This document shows positions 25,607-36,303 of a stretch of 64,000 nt of DNA, in pieces (the first letter of the stretch is position 1; the number at the start of each line of letters is the position of its first letter). This DNA comes from Pseudoalteromonas sp. P1-9. Its GTDB lineage: Bacteria > Pseudomonadota > Gammaproteobacteria > Enterobacterales > Alteromonadaceae. The position numbers were made by a program, and so were the translations under genes. The stretch is from assembly GCF_001399975.1 (NCBI RefSeq), contig NZ_LKBD01000015.1, positions 1-64,000 of the forward strand. Direction: 5' to 3'. Under the pieces are notes generated by a model. It saw only the letters and a program-made list of their open reading frames with translations, was not told the origin of the DNA and searched no databases.

Positions 25607-25627
25607 GTTGCGGCGATAAGAACAAAG

Positions 25628-27928
25628 TTAATGAGAGAAGCGTGTCATCAATTGCTGTAACTCGTTTGCTCGTTCGGCCATATTATTACTGGATGCATTT
25701 GCACGCTCTACTAGCCCATTATTTTGTTGAATAATGCCATCCATTTGCTTAATGGCGGTATTGATTTGATTTATTCCGTTGGCTTGCTCCGCACTGTCAT
25801 CGGCTATTTTAGCCATATTCGCCGATAATTCTTGAATGTTAGATACGATAGATGCGAGCGTATCACCCGATTGGGTTACCAGCGCCATACCGTGTTCTAC
25901 TTTTGTTGCGCTATCATTGAGTAAATCAGCTATATTTTTAGACGCATCGGCGCTTCGCTGCGCTAAAGAGCGTACTTCCGCTGCGACAACCGCAAACCCT
26001 TTACCTTTTTCACCAGCTCTTGCCGCTTCTACAGCTGCATTTAACGCAAGCAAATTAGTTTGAAATGCAATTTCATTAATTACCTCAATTATGTTCGATA
26101 TTTCACTTGAGCTTGTGCTTATTTCCTTCATCGCATCGACTGTATTTCCAACTAATCGTCCGCCTTCTTGCGCTTGTTCATCTGCTTGTGTCGCGAGTTG
26201 ATTTGCAACTTGTGCATTTTCAGAGTTTCGCTTAACAGTTTCAGTGATTTCGTGCATTGATGCGGTTGTTTCTTCAATTGATGCGGCTTGCGATTCGGTT
26301 CGGCTGCTTAAATCGTTGATGCCGTGTTTTATATCATCAGCAGAATCAGTGATGTTAGAGGCGGTATCAGAAATTTGCTTTACCAATAGCGATAAGTTTT
26401 CAACGCTACGATTAACCGCTTGTTTTAATGTGTCAAACTCCCCTTGATAATGACCATGTACAGTTTTAGATAAATTACCATCGGCCAGCGCTTGCATTAC
26501 ATCTTGGCATTCATTTAATGGGTGGGTAATTGCATCTAAGGTGTCGTTAAAGCCAATAACTATTTTTGCAAAATCGCCACTGTGCTTATTGCTGTCGGCG
26601 CGTGTTGATAATTGGCCACTCGATGCAGCGTCAACTAATAAGTTAGTATCTGATATTAACCCTTCAATGGCATTACAACAGGTTTCAAGACTGTGCTTAA
26701 CTTGCAAAAAGTCACCTTTGTAATCGTTACTAATGGTGTTTGGTATATCACCCTTAGCTATTTGGTCTAAATATAAAGAGGTATTGTTTATTGGCGTAAC
26801 GATGGCATCTAGTGTTGCGTTAATGCCCTCAATAATCTTCTTATAATCACCGTTGTGACTATCGGCGTCTGCCCGTTTCGATAATTCGCCAATAACAGCG
26901 CTTTGTACAATGGCGTTAGTGTCATTAATCAGTTTTGCAATCGCGCTGGTGGATTGCTCTAAGCTTTCTTTAATTAATAGAAAATCACCTTTGTAGTCGC
27001 CTGATATGCTATTTGGGATCTGTCCGTTGCCAATTAAATTTAAATATTCTTGAGTTTGTTTAACGGGCTTTACGATGGCATCGAGCATTTGGTTAATGCC
27101 GTTTGCAAGTGTCAACATAAAACCGCCAAATTCACTTGCATCTATGCGTGTTGCTAGTTTGCCTTCAACCGCAGCTTGTATAATTGTTGCAACTTGCTGC
27201 TCTGCGCGGCGTTGTTCTGATAAATCATTAAGTTCATAAACAATGCCTATTACGTCACCGGAGTTATCTTTAACTGGTCCTGCAATTACAAATATAACGC
27301 TATCTTGGTATGTTAATTCACACTCAACTTGAGTCGATATAGCATTTTTCAATGCATCAAACTGTGGTTGGTTATCAAATAACAGACTATCTGTGTGGTC
27401 TAGGAAGGCTGAACTGGTAAAGTGTGGCTGGGTAGCTTGAATATTGGACTGGTGATTATTTAGCAGCGACTTACATTGGTTATTACAATAAATAACCTTG
27501 TGCGAGCTGTCACACATCATGACTGGTGTCGCTACGTTATCAAGTGCTTGTTTAATGCGCCCATTCACTTTTGCAACCTCTTTTTGGTGTTCCATTTGGT
27601 TAGTTAAGTTTCTATTTGCCTCATTTAAATTGTGTTGCATGCGCGACAATGCATTTAACAATAAGCCAATCTCATCGCGGTTATGACCAACTATTCGGTT
27701 TTCCAAATTACCGTTAGCGATTTCGTTTGCGACTTTTGCTGCGTGATTTATAGGTTTTGTGATTAAAATTCGTATGTATATCAGTAATAAAGCAATGGTT
27801 AATAGCGTAATCACCGAAAGACCGAATAAGGTGTAATTAATTAAGCTGTCTTTTTGTTTTGTTAAACGAGAGGTTTGGCGTAGCGCAATTTGATTAATCT
27901 CTTCACTAAGCGCGTTAAAGGGCGGCAA
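25628..27928 (-). CDS. Methyl-accepting chemotaxis protein, C-terminal part (frameshifted)
   Basis: About 766 residues: a transmembrane helix near the start ([19 protein letters not shown]), a HAMP domain, a PAS domain (about residues 130-235), three or four tandem HAMP-like modules ([12 protein letters not shown] ... type), then a full MCP signalling domain with the hairpin tip [20 protein letters not shown]. It lacks the N-terminal sensor and the first membrane helix, which are encoded just upstream in another frame (27915-28394). Removing one C from the CCC at 27920-27922 would join both into one protein of about 920 residues. The TTG start shown is only the frame limit. Pseudogene, sequencing error or frameshifting are all possible. 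Confidence 0.8.
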   Translation of the reverse strand: MPPFNALSEEINQIALRQTSRLTKQKDSLINYTLFGLSVITLLTIALLLIYIRILITKPINHAAKVANEIANGNLENRIVGHNRDEIGLLLNALSRMQHNLNEANRNLTNQMEHQKEVAKVNGRIKQALDNVATPVMMCDSSHKVIYCNNQCKSLLNNHQSNIQATQPHFTSSAFLDHTDSLLFDNQPQFDALKNAISTQVECELTYQDSVIFVIAGPVKDNSGDVIGIVYELNDLSEQRRAEQQVATIIQAAVEGKLATRIDASEFGGFMLTLANGINQMLDAIVKPVKQTQEYLNLIGNGQIPNSISGDYKGDFLLIKESLEQSTSAIAKLINDTNAIVQSAVIGELSKRADADSHNGDYKKIIEGINATLDAIVTPINNTSLYLDQIAKGDIPNTISNDYKGDFLQVKHSLETCCNAIEGLISDTNLLVDAASSGQLSTRADSNKHSGDFAKIVIGFNDTLDAITHPLNECQDVMQALADGNLSKTVHGHYQGEFDTLKQAVNRSVENLSLLVKQISDTASNITDSADDIKHGINDLSSRTESQAASIEETTASMHEITETVKRNSENAQVANQLATQADEQAQEGGRLVGNTVDAMKEISTSSSEISNIIEVINEIAFQTNLLALNAAVEAARAGEKGKGFAVVAAEVRSLAQRSADASKNIADLLNDSATKVEHGMALVTQSGDTLASIVSNIQELSANMAKIADDSAEQANGINQINTAIKQMDGIIQQNNGLVERANASSNNMAERANELQQLMTRFSH

Positions 27929-28394
27929 CGACAGGGCGATCTATGCCTTTAACTGCTTTATCGCCGGCTTGTGTATTAAATCCGGCGTTTTCAAATAGCA
28001 CTAAGCCCTCACGATATTGCTTACCAAGCTCTTTATGTTGTGCTTGTAGTTCTGATATTTGGTTTCGTAGCTTTGTTGGTAAATAACCTTTAGTTTGAAG
28101 AGATACTAGGTCGTTTTGAATTTCAGTTTCTTTCTCTGTAAATCTACTCACGTATTTTTTGTATTGCGTTGCATCGTGACCGCGGATCAAGATATTTTTC
28201 CACTCTTGCACTTGGATTTTGAAATTACTCAAAACCTTATTTACTTGCTCACGTGAATCCAGTTCTTGGTTAATAACATTGTCAAAGTCTTTAGCGAGCG
28301 AGCGTAAAATAAATACTGAAATAAGTGCTGCGATAAGAATTGAAAAAAGGCCTATCAATACACTTGTCATTAACTTGGCTTTGATACTTTTCAT
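27915..28394 (-). CDS. Methyl-accepting chemotaxis protein, N-terminal part (frameshifted)
   Basis: 159 residues: the first membrane helix ([19 protein letters not shown]) followed by a four-helix-bundle-like periplasmic region, ending abruptly at [12 protein letters not shown] then TAA. The sequence continues naturally in the +1 frame as [15 protein letters not shown]. The junction reads GCC CTT TAA C. The start at 28394 ([11 protein letters not shown]) has GGGA upstream and is preferred to a longer frame. Together with the downstream part it is a class of chemoreceptor with a small periplasmic sensor. Confidence 0.78.
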   Translation of the reverse strand: MKSIKAKLMTSVLIGLFSILIAALISVFILRSLAKDFDNVINQELDSREQVNKVLSNFKIQVQEWKNILIRGHDATQYKKYVSRFTEKETEIQNDLVSLQTKGYLPTKLRNQISELQAQHKELGKQYREGLVLFENAGFNTQAGDKAVKGIDRPVVAAL

Positions 28395-28593
28395 ATTTCG
28401 TCCCTGAGTGTGACAAAAGAAACATAAGTCTAACCCCAATTTTGTTAATTATGCTGTTGAGTAATGTCTAAACCCATCGACAAAATTAAAACAATTGGTA
28501 TAACTACTCTAGTCAAAGAATCGAAAATCGGCAAAAAATGAGTGTTAATTCAGAGGCTTCAAGGAGAAGAGGGAAACATAACGGAAATTATAA

Positions 28594-28628
28594 GGCTTAA
28601 CTGAGAAGTGGAAAAACCGAGTTAAGCC
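28594..28628 (-). terminator. Inverted repeat downstream of the aminotransferase gene
   Basis: Perfect 9-bp arms GGCTTAACT / AGTTAAGCC separated by 17 nt, 13 bp after the ilvE stop on the minus strand. The T-run is weak. Confidence 0.4.
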
Positions 28629-28640
28629 ATAGTTAACGGG

Positions 28641-29744
28641 TTATAATGCGCTTGTTGCTACTTTTTGTAACCAACCGCTTGGGGCCTTAATACGACCTTG
28701 TTGCATATCACTGTAAAATTGGTGAAGTGCTAACGTGTGCTTGCCAATCTCACCGTTTCCAACCGTATAATGCTCGCCATTTTCTAATATGTAATGACCT
28801 ACTGATGCAGTAACAGCTGCAGTACCAAATCCACCAGCTTCAATTATCTCACCCGATTTTATATCGTTTAAGAAATCTGTTAGCGCTATTTTTTGTTGTA
28901 TCGGTTTTAGGCCAAGTTCTTCAGATAAACGCTCTGCCAAAGCCAAAATAGATTCAGAAGTGATTGATTTTAAGATGGTGTCGGTAAATTCTGGAATGAC
29001 TAAATAGCCACTTTTAGTAATGTGAAAATGATTCATTGCGCCAACTTCTTCAAGGTACGTGTTGCTTGCATCAAGATACAATACTTGGTCAGCTGAGAAA
29101 CTTGCAGCTTGTTTTTGCGCACGTAATGATGCTGCATAGTTACCGGCTGCTTTAGCAGCTCCAGTACCACCTGACACCGCTCGGTGATAAGTGTTTGAAA
29201 TTAGTAGCTTAAGCGAGGTTGTCATTCCTTTTGGATAATAAGAACCGCTTGGACTTAACATAACGGCGTAGGTATAGCTGTTACTGGCTCTAACCGATAA
29301 ATTATCTTCAGTAGCGAATAAAAATGGGCGAATATACATGGATGCGCCATTTGCACGTGGCATCCATAATCGCTCTACATCAAGCAATGCGTGTATTGCC
29401 AACATTTGCATATCTTCGGGTACTCTGGGCATCGATAATATACTGGCAGATACATTTAAACGCTGGCAATTTTTGTCGAGTCGAAAGGTATAAATCTCAT
29501 TGTCTTGGTGTAAAAACGCCTTGGCTCCTTCAAAAACCGATTGGCCATAATGTAATGCCATTGCGCCTGGTGCTAATTGCAGTGCTTGGTAAGGAACAAT
29601 GCGCGGCGCTATCCATTGGCCGTCTTTATAGTCCATTAAAAAAATGTGGTCGGTTCGTTGCTGGCCGAATCCGAGGTTATCGCATTGTTCAAGCGGCGCT
29701 GTGCGCCTTAATTCTGGTGACAGTAGTTGATAGTCTATATTCAT
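28641..29744 (-). CDS. ilvE: Branched-chain-amino-acid aminotransferase
   Basis: A 367-residue class IV (fold type IV) PLP aminotransferase of the longer BcaT type. It transfers the amino group between leucine, isoleucine or valine and 2-oxoglutarate. Motifs seen: GQSVFEGAKAF, ASMYIRPFLFATE and GTGAAKAAGNYAASL, with the PLP lysine at about residue 198, followed by EEVGAMNHFHI and GTAAVTASVG. Length is normal for this subgroup. Monocistronic in appearance. The gene name is by family; the exact paralogue role (biosynthetic or catabolic) is not decided by sequence. Confidence 0.9.
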   Translation of the reverse strand: MNIDYQLLSPELRRTAPLEQCDNLGFGQQRTDHIFLMDYKDGQWIAPRIVPYQALQLAPGAMALHYGQSVFEGAKAFLHQDNEIYTFRLDKNCQRLNVSASILSMPRVPEDMQMLAIHALLDVERLWMPRANGASMYIRPFLFATEDNLSVRASNSYTYAVMLSPSGSYYPKGMTTSLKLLISNTYHRAVSGGTGAAKAAGNYAASLRAQKQAASFSADQVLYLDASNTYLEEVGAMNHFHITKSGYLVIPEFTDTILKSITSESILALAERLSEELGLKPIQQKIALTDFLNDIKSGEIIEAGGFGTAAVTASVGHYILENGEHYTVGNGEIGKHTLALHQFYSDMQQGRIKAPSGWLQKVATSAL

Positions 29745-29873
29745 TATTATTTAATTCTGTTGGTGATAGCTGCATAGTGAAGCTGAGCGTTTAAATAATC
29801 AAGGTGAAATTAATCAAATTAAAATTAAAACGTAAATAAATTTATCAAATTGTGTGAGGCGAAAATTCAGGCA

Positions 29874-29899
29874 TAAAAAAAGCCAGTCGAAACTGGCTT
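29874..29899 (-). terminator. Terminator of the S9 peptidase gene
   Basis: AAGCCAG / CTGGCTT stem with a 6-nt loop. On the minus strand it is followed by a seven-T run, 84 bp after the peptidase stop. Confidence 0.8.
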
Positions 29900-29982
29900 A
29901 AAATGGTTGGGAAAACGGTCAATGTCTATCTGGCGTTAAGGCTGGGTAACCTGATTGTTGTTCGCCAATTACTACTTTTAAA

Positions 29983-32007
29983 TTATTTATATTTTTCAAA
30001 CCACGCGAGTGTATGTTCAATTTTACTGATCATGCGTGACGGTTTATTTGCAATACCGTGGTAAGCGCCAGGAATTTTAACCAATACAGTATCTATTTTT
30101 CGTAATTTAAGCGCTTGATAATATTGCTCAGTTTCAGCCATCGGCGTGCGTAAATCTTTTTCACCTGTGATCAGCATGGTCGGTGTTGTTACATTACCAA
30201 CAAGCGAGAGCGGCGAGCGCTGCCAATAATGTTCAACGTTATCCCAAGGCATACCCGGAAATTGCGTAGGAATTTGGCGAAGGCCACTGTCGGCGGTTAA
30301 CACTTTACTTAGCCAGTTAATAACAGGTTTTACGACAACCGCAGCCTTAAAACGGTCGGTTAAGCCAATGGCGTAGGCTGTTGCAATACCCCCTGCAGAA
30401 CCACCTGCAATATAGATCTGGTCGGGATTCACAAAGCCCTTCGCTATCATCGCATCAACGCCTGAATTGTGATCGGCAAAGTCTTCTTTCGACGAGTACT
30501 TATACTTTAAAAGCATCGCAAAGCGCTCACCGTAAGAGCTGCTGCCGCGATGATTATCATAAAATACAACATAGCCTTCGGCTGCGAAACGCTGTAGCTC
30601 TGCCGAAAAATGAGGGCCATAGGCTAAATGCGGACCGCCATGAATTTCTAAAATCATTGGATATTGTTTGTTGGGATCAAAATTAGGCGGAGTGATATAC
30701 CAACCTTGAATTTGCTCCCCATCAAAAGACGACTTGTAGTTAATCTCGTGAACTTGACCTAGTGTTTTATGGTTTAGTAAGTCGTTATTAAGCGCCGTGA
30801 GTTGGGTAACTTTACCTTTTGTTGAAACTATCGCTACATCGGCAGGTTTTGTTGCAGCACCGTGCGTAAATGCAATATCACCTTGGTAATTTGCACTAAA
30901 TTCACCACTGATATATGGGCGACCTAATGTGGTTCCCGACAACGTATCAGTTAAGTCTTTTAACTTGCCTTTTGTAGTCATAGTGGCAACTTTACGTTTA
31001 CCAAAATCATCATAGCTAAATGCGATGGTGTTTTTACCAATCCAACTTGGCTGGTTAACTGAGCGGTCAAAGTCTGGCTTAATTTGGCTTGATTGCTTCG
31101 TTTGCCAATCCATTACATTCAAGATGTTATTGCGATACGGATTCAGTGCATTAGAGCTTTGTAGATAAACGAGCTTGTTACCATTTTCTGAAAATTGTGG
31201 GCTGAACTCGCGTCCAGGCGCGTTTGTTAACTGAGTTAACTCTAAGTTGTTTACGTCTACTTGAAACAAGTCGCCTTCCAACGTTTTGTATTCCCAGTCT
31301 GTTATACGATTTGCAGAGAACACAATCGCTTTGCTATCTTGGCGCCACGCTAAACGGCCTTTGTGATGATAATTGCCAGAAGTGATTTGGCGCGGTGTTC
31401 CGCCTTCTGAAGGAATCACAAACAGTTGATTATATCCGGGCTTTACTAAGCCACTGCCGTCAGCTTGATAGTAGGCTTTATCGATGACAATGGCAGGCTT
31501 TGACCATTTAGCTCCTTTAGGTGCAGTAGGCATTTTTGCGATGACGCTTGGTTTTTCAGCCACTTTTTTGCTAAAAGCGAGCCACTTTCCATCGGGTGAC
31601 CAGGTTAGGTTAGTAACGCCACTTTGCACATTACTAATTTTTGATGTGCGGTTTTGTTTAAGGTAGTGGACGTGTATTTGTTTGTGTCCGGAGAGGTTAC
31701 TAATAAATGCAATTTTATCGCCACTTGGTGACCAAATAGGCGAACTATATTGCTTATCATCAGAAAAGAGCGGTGTTTGATCACCTGTTTCAGTATTTAC
31801 CAACCATAAGTGCTTATCAGTGGCGTCACGCATGATGTTGTTGCTATTTCTAACATACACAATGTGTTTGCCATTAGGTGATACGCTAAGTGAATTTGCA
31901 TATTCTAGCTGAAATACGTCGTTTGCTTGAAACGTGTTTGCAAAACTGGGTGCAGCATACGCGGTTAACGCACCAATAAGCATAATTGCTTTGGTTGGAG
32001 TAAACAT
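29983..32007 (-). CDS. Exported S9-family prolyl-oligopeptidase-like serine peptidase
   Basis: A 674-residue protein with a signal peptide (cleavage after SFA), an N-terminal beta-propeller built from TolB/WD40-like repeats (several SPDGKWLAF and SPSGDKIAF motifs), and a C-terminal alpha/beta-hydrolase peptidase domain. The catalytic serine is Ser537 in GGSAGG, the aspartate is in GEKDLRTP and the histidine in PGAYHG. It resembles acylaminoacyl-peptidase / dipeptidyl-peptidase-type enzymes and should cleave short peptides in the periplasm. Typical size; own terminator downstream. Confidence 0.92.
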   Translation of the reverse strand: MFTPTKAIMLIGALTAYAAPSFANTFQANDVFQLEYANSLSVSPNGKHIVYVRNSNNIMRDATDKHLWLVNTETGDQTPLFSDDKQYSSPIWSPSGDKIAFISNLSGHKQIHVHYLKQNRTSKISNVQSGVTNLTWSPDGKWLAFSKKVAEKPSVIAKMPTAPKGAKWSKPAIVIDKAYYQADGSGLVKPGYNQLFVIPSEGGTPRQITSGNYHHKGRLAWRQDSKAIVFSANRITDWEYKTLEGDLFQVDVNNLELTQLTNAPGREFSPQFSENGNKLVYLQSSNALNPYRNNILNVMDWQTKQSSQIKPDFDRSVNQPSWIGKNTIAFSYDDFGKRKVATMTTKGKLKDLTDTLSGTTLGRPYISGEFSANYQGDIAFTHGAATKPADVAIVSTKGKVTQLTALNNDLLNHKTLGQVHEINYKSSFDGEQIQGWYITPPNFDPNKQYPMILEIHGGPHLAYGPHFSAELQRFAAEGYVVFYDNHRGSSSYGERFAMLLKYKYSSKEDFADHNSGVDAMIAKGFVNPDQIYIAGGSAGGIATAYAIGLTDRFKAAVVVKPVINWLSKVLTADSGLRQIPTQFPGMPWDNVEHYWQRSPLSLVGNVTTPTMLITGEKDLRTPMAETEQYYQALKLRKIDTVLVKIPGAYHGIANKPSRMISKIEHTLAWFEKYK

Positions 32008-32150
32008 AAAATGCCTTTTATTACTTTAGTTTGTAGCACCTTATCTTAGTTAATTGGCTTTAACAGCGAAATCAGGACGAATGGAACAATTTAGTAGACA
32101 AACAACCGTGCTAACCGCAAGATGAGCCTTGTTTTTAAAAGGAGTACAAA

Positions 32151-32591
32151 GTGACAGAAGAACAAAAAATCGTTTTTTTAGAAAAGGAATACTTTCATTT
32201 ACAAGCACGTGTAGAAAGCTTTGATGCTAAGTCGCTAACCATTAAGGCGTGGAGTGTGTCATTGGCAATGGCGGTATTAAGCTCGGGAGCATTTAGCAAA
32301 ACGTATAATGTGTTGTTGTATGCGTCGATGGCGGCATTATTGTTTTGGCTAATTGAAGGGTATTGGAAAACATTCCAAAGCGCTAATTATCAACGTATTG
32401 CAGAGATAGAAGGGTATTTAAACGGTACAATTAATGAGATTGATTGTTTACAAATAAATGCATCTTGGAGTAGTGAATTCAATAAGCAAGGTAGAACGTT
32501 GTTTTACAGAAGCTTGTTTTGGCCTCATGTGATGTTACCACACGGTATTATGACCTTGGGCTTTGCAATTAGTTATTTTTATTTTATTTAA
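32151..32591 (+). CDS. Small membrane protein of unknown function
   Basis: A 146-residue protein with an amphipathic N-terminus (KIVFLEKEYFHLQARVESFD), a hydrophobic hairpin at about 35-70, a soluble middle part, and a final hydrophobic segment at about 125-146. The start is GTG with GGAG a few bases upstream. I do not recognise a family. It stands alone between the S9 peptidase and yacL. Confidence 0.6.
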   Translation: MTEEQKIVFLEKEYFHLQARVESFDAKSLTIKAWSVSLAMAVLSSGAFSKTYNVLLYASMAALLFWLIEGYWKTFQSANYQRIAEIEGYLNGTINEIDCLQINASWSSEFNKQGRTLFYRSLFWPHVMLPHGIMTLGFAISYFYFI

Positions 32592-32772
32592 ACAATCAAA
32601 AAGAACACATCATACTAGTTGGTAACTCACTGTAATCGGCGCAACGGTGTGCAGCTTAGTGAACGGTGTTGCGAGGGGAGGCGTTTATTTGGCAATAACA
32701 CGAAATTGATGTCGTTGTCGTTACAACAAACGAGTACAATTAGAAGCATAGTTAGTTATGAGAGTTTAAGTA

Positions 32773-33156
32773 GTGGAATATCAGTTTATCAAAGATCCGA
32801 TCGATGGATTTCGACTATTGATTAGCGATGAACAAGCAAATATCGCCCGTTGGCTTGTCGACGAAACAGGCATAAGTAGTAGCGCCGTGAACGATTTGCT
32901 CGTTCAAGTTGATAAAAAAACAAGCGCATTTACCCATGATGTCGAATTCCGAGGTAAAGAGATGGTAATGTCGATTGTCGATGGAGAAGTGGCTGTACGT
33001 GTTAACCAACATGGCGTTAGCGATTTTGAACAAGAGCGGTTTGACCAAGAAATGCTATCGGTTGATACAACAAATGATCTAAGTGAATGCGGCTTAGATG
33101 ATTTTGTGTCTTTGTTACAAGACTGGTATCTTTTTCTTAAGGATAATCGTGTTTAA
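32773..33156 (+). CDS. yacL: UPF0231 family protein YacL
   Basis: A 127-residue protein that aligns well with E. coli YacL along its length: MEYQFIKDP at the start, VDGEVAVRVNQ in the middle, QEMLSVDT and CGLDDFVSLLQDWYLFL at the end. The family function is unknown. The start is GTG with a weak GAGAG upstream. Confidence 0.85.
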   Translation: MEYQFIKDPIDGFRLLISDEQANIARWLVDETGISSSAVNDLLVQVDKKTSAFTHDVEFRGKEMVMSIVDGEVAVRVNQHGVSDFEQERFDQEMLSVDTTNDLSECGLDDFVSLLQDWYLFLKDNRV

Positions 33157-33329
33157 ATAACTTGAATGTAAGATACAAAATTACGCCGTATCAAAGTCTT
33201 GAAAATATAAAAGCACTTATTCGTCCTAGCGAGTGATTTCTACTGAGTTAAAGACTTAGGCTGGCTTAAATGAAAGTTATAAGCATATGTGTAATTTATA
33301 TTTGAGGTTAAATAATAGGAGTAGCTCCA

Positions 33330-33839
33330 ATGAAAAAAATAATCGCGCTGTCGGCGCTTTTTATGTTAACTGCGTGTGGTGACAACGAAGTTAATGGCAA
33401 TAACGACGTTAAACAAGAATTAAAACAAGAGTTAAAGCCTCAAGCACAGCAAAGCGTTAAAAAAGTAGAGACATCAGACAAGCTTAAAGATCTTGATAAA
33501 GAGGTGAGCATTGCAAAAACGGACAGCAAAACGCTAGACGGTTTTAAAGAACGTATTGAGCTTGCGCAATCGGACGTAAGTTGTGACACAAGTGCGCAAT
33601 GTTATGTCGTGTCAACCGGTGTTAATCCCTGTGGTGGCGCAAGTGGTTATGCAGTTTTATCATCTAAAACCAGTAATAAAGATGAAATTGAAGCACTTAC
33701 TGCTGAACTTATTCGCTTAGAAAAGAGTAAACATGCGTTAGAGGGGACAATGGGGATTTGTCAGCACCTATTTGAACCAAAAGGCATGTGTAAAAATGAA
33801 AAATGTGTTGCGGTTGACGGCCCACAAGAGGTTTATTAA
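33330..33839 (+). CDS. Small cysteine-containing lipoprotein
   Basis: A 169-residue protein with a lipoprotein signal (MKKIIALSALFMLTAC, lipobox LTAC). A charged, probably coiled linker (residues 25-75) leads to a compact C-terminal region with five cysteines (SCDTSAQCYV ... NPCGG ... GICQH ... GMCKNEKCV), likely disulfide-bonded in the periplasm. Function unknown. GGAG lies upstream of the ATG. Confidence 0.7.
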   Translation: MKKIIALSALFMLTACGDNEVNGNNDVKQELKQELKPQAQQSVKKVETSDKLKDLDKEVSIAKTDSKTLDGFKERIELAQSDVSCDTSAQCYVVSTGVNPCGGASGYAVLSSKTSNKDEIEALTAELIRLEKSKHALEGTMGICQHLFEPKGMCKNEKCVAVDGPQEVY

Positions 33840-33848
33840 TACAAAAAA

Positions 33849-33870
33849 GGAAAGTGGCTAACCACTTTCC
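33849..33870 (-). terminator. Terminator between convergent genes
   Basis: Perfect 9-bp stem GGAAAGTGG / CCACTTTCC with a 4-nt loop. On the minus strand six Ts follow, so it mainly terminates the subtilase gene. Confidence 0.75.
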
Positions 33871-33901
33871 TTGCTTTCAAATGATTAAGATTTTGTGTTG
33901 C

Positions 33902-36178
33902 TTATGGGTTAGCTTGCACGTTTAGCGTAATACCGCTCGCTGCGCGATAACCGTATACATCAATGTACCAAGTACCTGCCTGTGGTGTGCTGAATGAACA
34001 AGATTCATTGTTACCACTTTCATATGGACGACAATCATAGCTGCTCGTTGTTGATTGAGCACCATACGTTACATATAAGTCCGCATCACCAGTACCGCCA
34101 GACATGGTTACATTAAAGTCAGTGTAACCAGCTGCTAGGTCAATTGTATAACGCTGCCAGCTGCGACGTGAAACTGATACGTCGTTTACCGTATCGTTAA
34201 TTGGCGTAAGTTCACCTGTACCACCGTCGTTTCCTTCGGTGTAGCTAGCAGTAAGACTTACATTGGCAAAGCTGCTGTAAGCTTTTAAGCGTACATAATA
34301 AGTACCGCCAGATTGCGTTAGGTTACACGTTTCGTTATTACCTGACTGATATGGGCGACACTCATAATTGCTGTCTGTAGGCGCTGCATTAAATTGTGTA
34401 TATAAATCAGCATCACCAGAACCACCGCTCATTGATACTGTTACATCAGTCGCACCTGCTGGTACTTCAAATGTGTACAGGATCTCTTCATTAGTATTTG
34501 CACTAATACCCGATACAGTCTGACCGTTAACAAGGACATTTTCACCTGGATTAGGTGGTGTTGTGCCGCCTGAACAACCATTTGCTTGTAAATAGTCGAT
34601 AGCGTCTTTCGCTTGTACTAAACCGTGACCGAATTTCACGTCACGACCTGCTGCGCCTAAATCTTCTGCTGTTGTATTTAATGCGCTACGAATATCGTCT
34701 GCGCTACAACTTGGGTGGTGGCTCCATACTAACGCTGCTACACCCGCTACATGTGGAGAAGCCATAGAAGTACCGCTCATCATGCCGTAGTTACCAGTAC
34801 CAATATCAATTGTTGCTGATAGACCAGTTTGAGACAACATTGTTGCACCATCAGTGTCGGTTGCTGTTACAGCAGGAATTGATGTTTGGTTTGTATCGCC
34901 TAACGTACCGCCGAAGCTGCCTGCTGCATTGTTATAGATTACCGCGCCAACGCCGCCGCTGTCTTGACAGTTTTTAACTTTGTCGTGGAATGAGATGTTA
35001 CCGCGCTGAATTAGACATACTTTACCGTTTGCGCCAGAGTCAGTAGATTCACCCGTAGCAAAATCATAAAGTGGTGCAGTAACTGAGCCGCTGTTTTCCA
35101 TTGCGTTAACACTGTATGCATTGTTGCCAACAGATAACGAAACAACTTGGCCTGTACCTTCTGGGTAAGTTGAGTACACATCTACACCTGGTGCTGCAAT
35201 TTCAACTTGGCTATTCTTTTGTGAGAAATCAGCCAGAGCTTTAGCACTGTCAATCGCAGCTACAGACATTACTGAATCATATGATGCAGGGAAGCTTTCA
35301 ATATCAGTGGTATTTGATGGGTTACCATCGTTACCCGCAGCCGCAATTAATAATAAACCAGCGTCAGCAATTGCTTGAATTCCGTTACGCTCTGATGTGC
35401 TAGAACCTGAGCCACCAAGACTCATGTTAATAACGTCGCTGCCTGCGTTTTTACATTCGTTCATTGCCGCAACAAGATCAGATGAGTAACCCCAACCGCT
35501 TGCATTAAATACTTTAATAATATGAAGTGACGGATCTGAACCAATTACACCGCGTACACCAACGCCATTGTCAATGGCTGCAATTGTACCCGCTACGTGT
35601 GTACCGTGTGGACCACCTTCTTGATACCAGTTACCTGTACCACTGTTGTTTGTGCCAGTTACGGTACCGCCATTAGTACCCATATCTTCGTGTGGAAGAT
35701 CTAAACCAGAGTCGATTACACATATTTTTTTACCGTTATTTGCACCTGATGCTACAGAATCATCAACCTGATCAGCTTGTACCATTGCAATGCCGTAAGG
35801 CTGTGTTTGTGCCATTAAGCGACGCGGTAAGTCTTCTTCAATGTATTCTATGTTAGGGTCGTTTTGTAATTGCTTTAATTGCGAATCTGATAGGCGCGCA
35901 ATATTTGCGTTAATTGATGCATTGAACTGTGCGTTATTAACGCCCATTTTTGATAAACGGTCAGTAGTTGCGAACTGAACATTTGTTGAGTTTGCAAAAT
36001 TCATAAACGCTGAATTGTTTTTATATTTAATGATATAGCGCTTTGGTAAAGGCGATTTTACGGCTGCACGGTCAGATAGGTTAAGAGTTAATAAGCCTTC
36101 AGCTTCAGTCGCTACTGCGGTGTTAACTGCAAGCGCTACCGCTGCCAGTGAACAAAGCTTAAGAGGTTTGTTTGTCAT
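33902..36178 (-). CDS. Secreted subtilisin-like serine protease with PA and two PPC domains
   Basis: A 758-residue secreted protease. Signal peptide 1-23, inhibitor I9-type propeptide (about 45-118), and an S8 catalytic domain with the triad Asp156 (VIDSGLD), His194 (HGTHVAG) and Ser471 (GTSMASPHVAG). A PA domain is inserted between histidine and serine (about 345-450). Two C-terminal pre-peptidase (PPC) domains follow, each with a GSGDADLY or GTGDADLY motif and a cysteine pair. This is a common marine extracellular protease layout; the PPC domains are usually trimmed after type II secretion. It likely digests environmental protein. Confidence 0.95.
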   Translation of the reverse strand: MTNKPLKLCSLAAVALAVNTAVATEAEGLLTLNLSDRAAVKSPLPKRYIIKYKNNSAFMNFANSTNVQFATTDRLSKMGVNNAQFNASINANIARLSDSQLKQLQNDPNIEYIEEDLPRRLMAQTQPYGIAMVQADQVDDSVASGANNGKKICVIDSGLDLPHEDMGTNGGTVTGTNNSGTGNWYQEGGPHGTHVAGTIAAIDNGVGVRGVIGSDPSLHIIKVFNASGWGYSSDLVAAMNECKNAGSDVINMSLGGSGSSTSERNGIQAIADAGLLLIAAAGNDGNPSNTTDIESFPASYDSVMSVAAIDSAKALADFSQKNSQVEIAAPGVDVYSTYPEGTGQVVSLSVGNNAYSVNAMENSGSVTAPLYDFATGESTDSGANGKVCLIQRGNISFHDKVKNCQDSGGVGAVIYNNAAGSFGGTLGDTNQTSIPAVTATDTDGATMLSQTGLSATIDIGTGNYGMMSGTSMASPHVAGVAALVWSHHPSCSADDIRSALNTTAEDLGAAGRDVKFGHGLVQAKDAIDYLQANGCSGGTTPPNPGENVLVNGQTVSGISANTNEEILYTFEVPAGATDVTVSMSGGSGDADLYTQFNAAPTDSNYECRPYQSGNNETCNLTQSGGTYYVRLKAYSSFANVSLTASYTEGNDGGTGELTPINDTVNDVSVSRRSWQRYTIDLAAGYTDFNVTMSGGTGDADLYVTYGAQSTTSSYDCRPYESGNNESCSFSTPQAGTWYIDVYGYRAASGITLNVQANP

Positions 36179-36303
36179 AATAGTTCCCAGGTTGTTGTCG
36201 TTATAGGAACTTGGAATGTAACAGTGAGTTACATAAGTTTACAACTATTTAACATCTTCTAGTGTAAACAATTGTTAATGTATATTGTTTTCAAAACCTT
36301 TGA

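Noticed and set aside
27915..27928. Confirmed programmed frameshift in the chemoreceptor
   Set aside because: The slippery site lacks an upstream stimulator, and UAA is read by both release factors; a plain indel is simpler. Kept as an open finding only.
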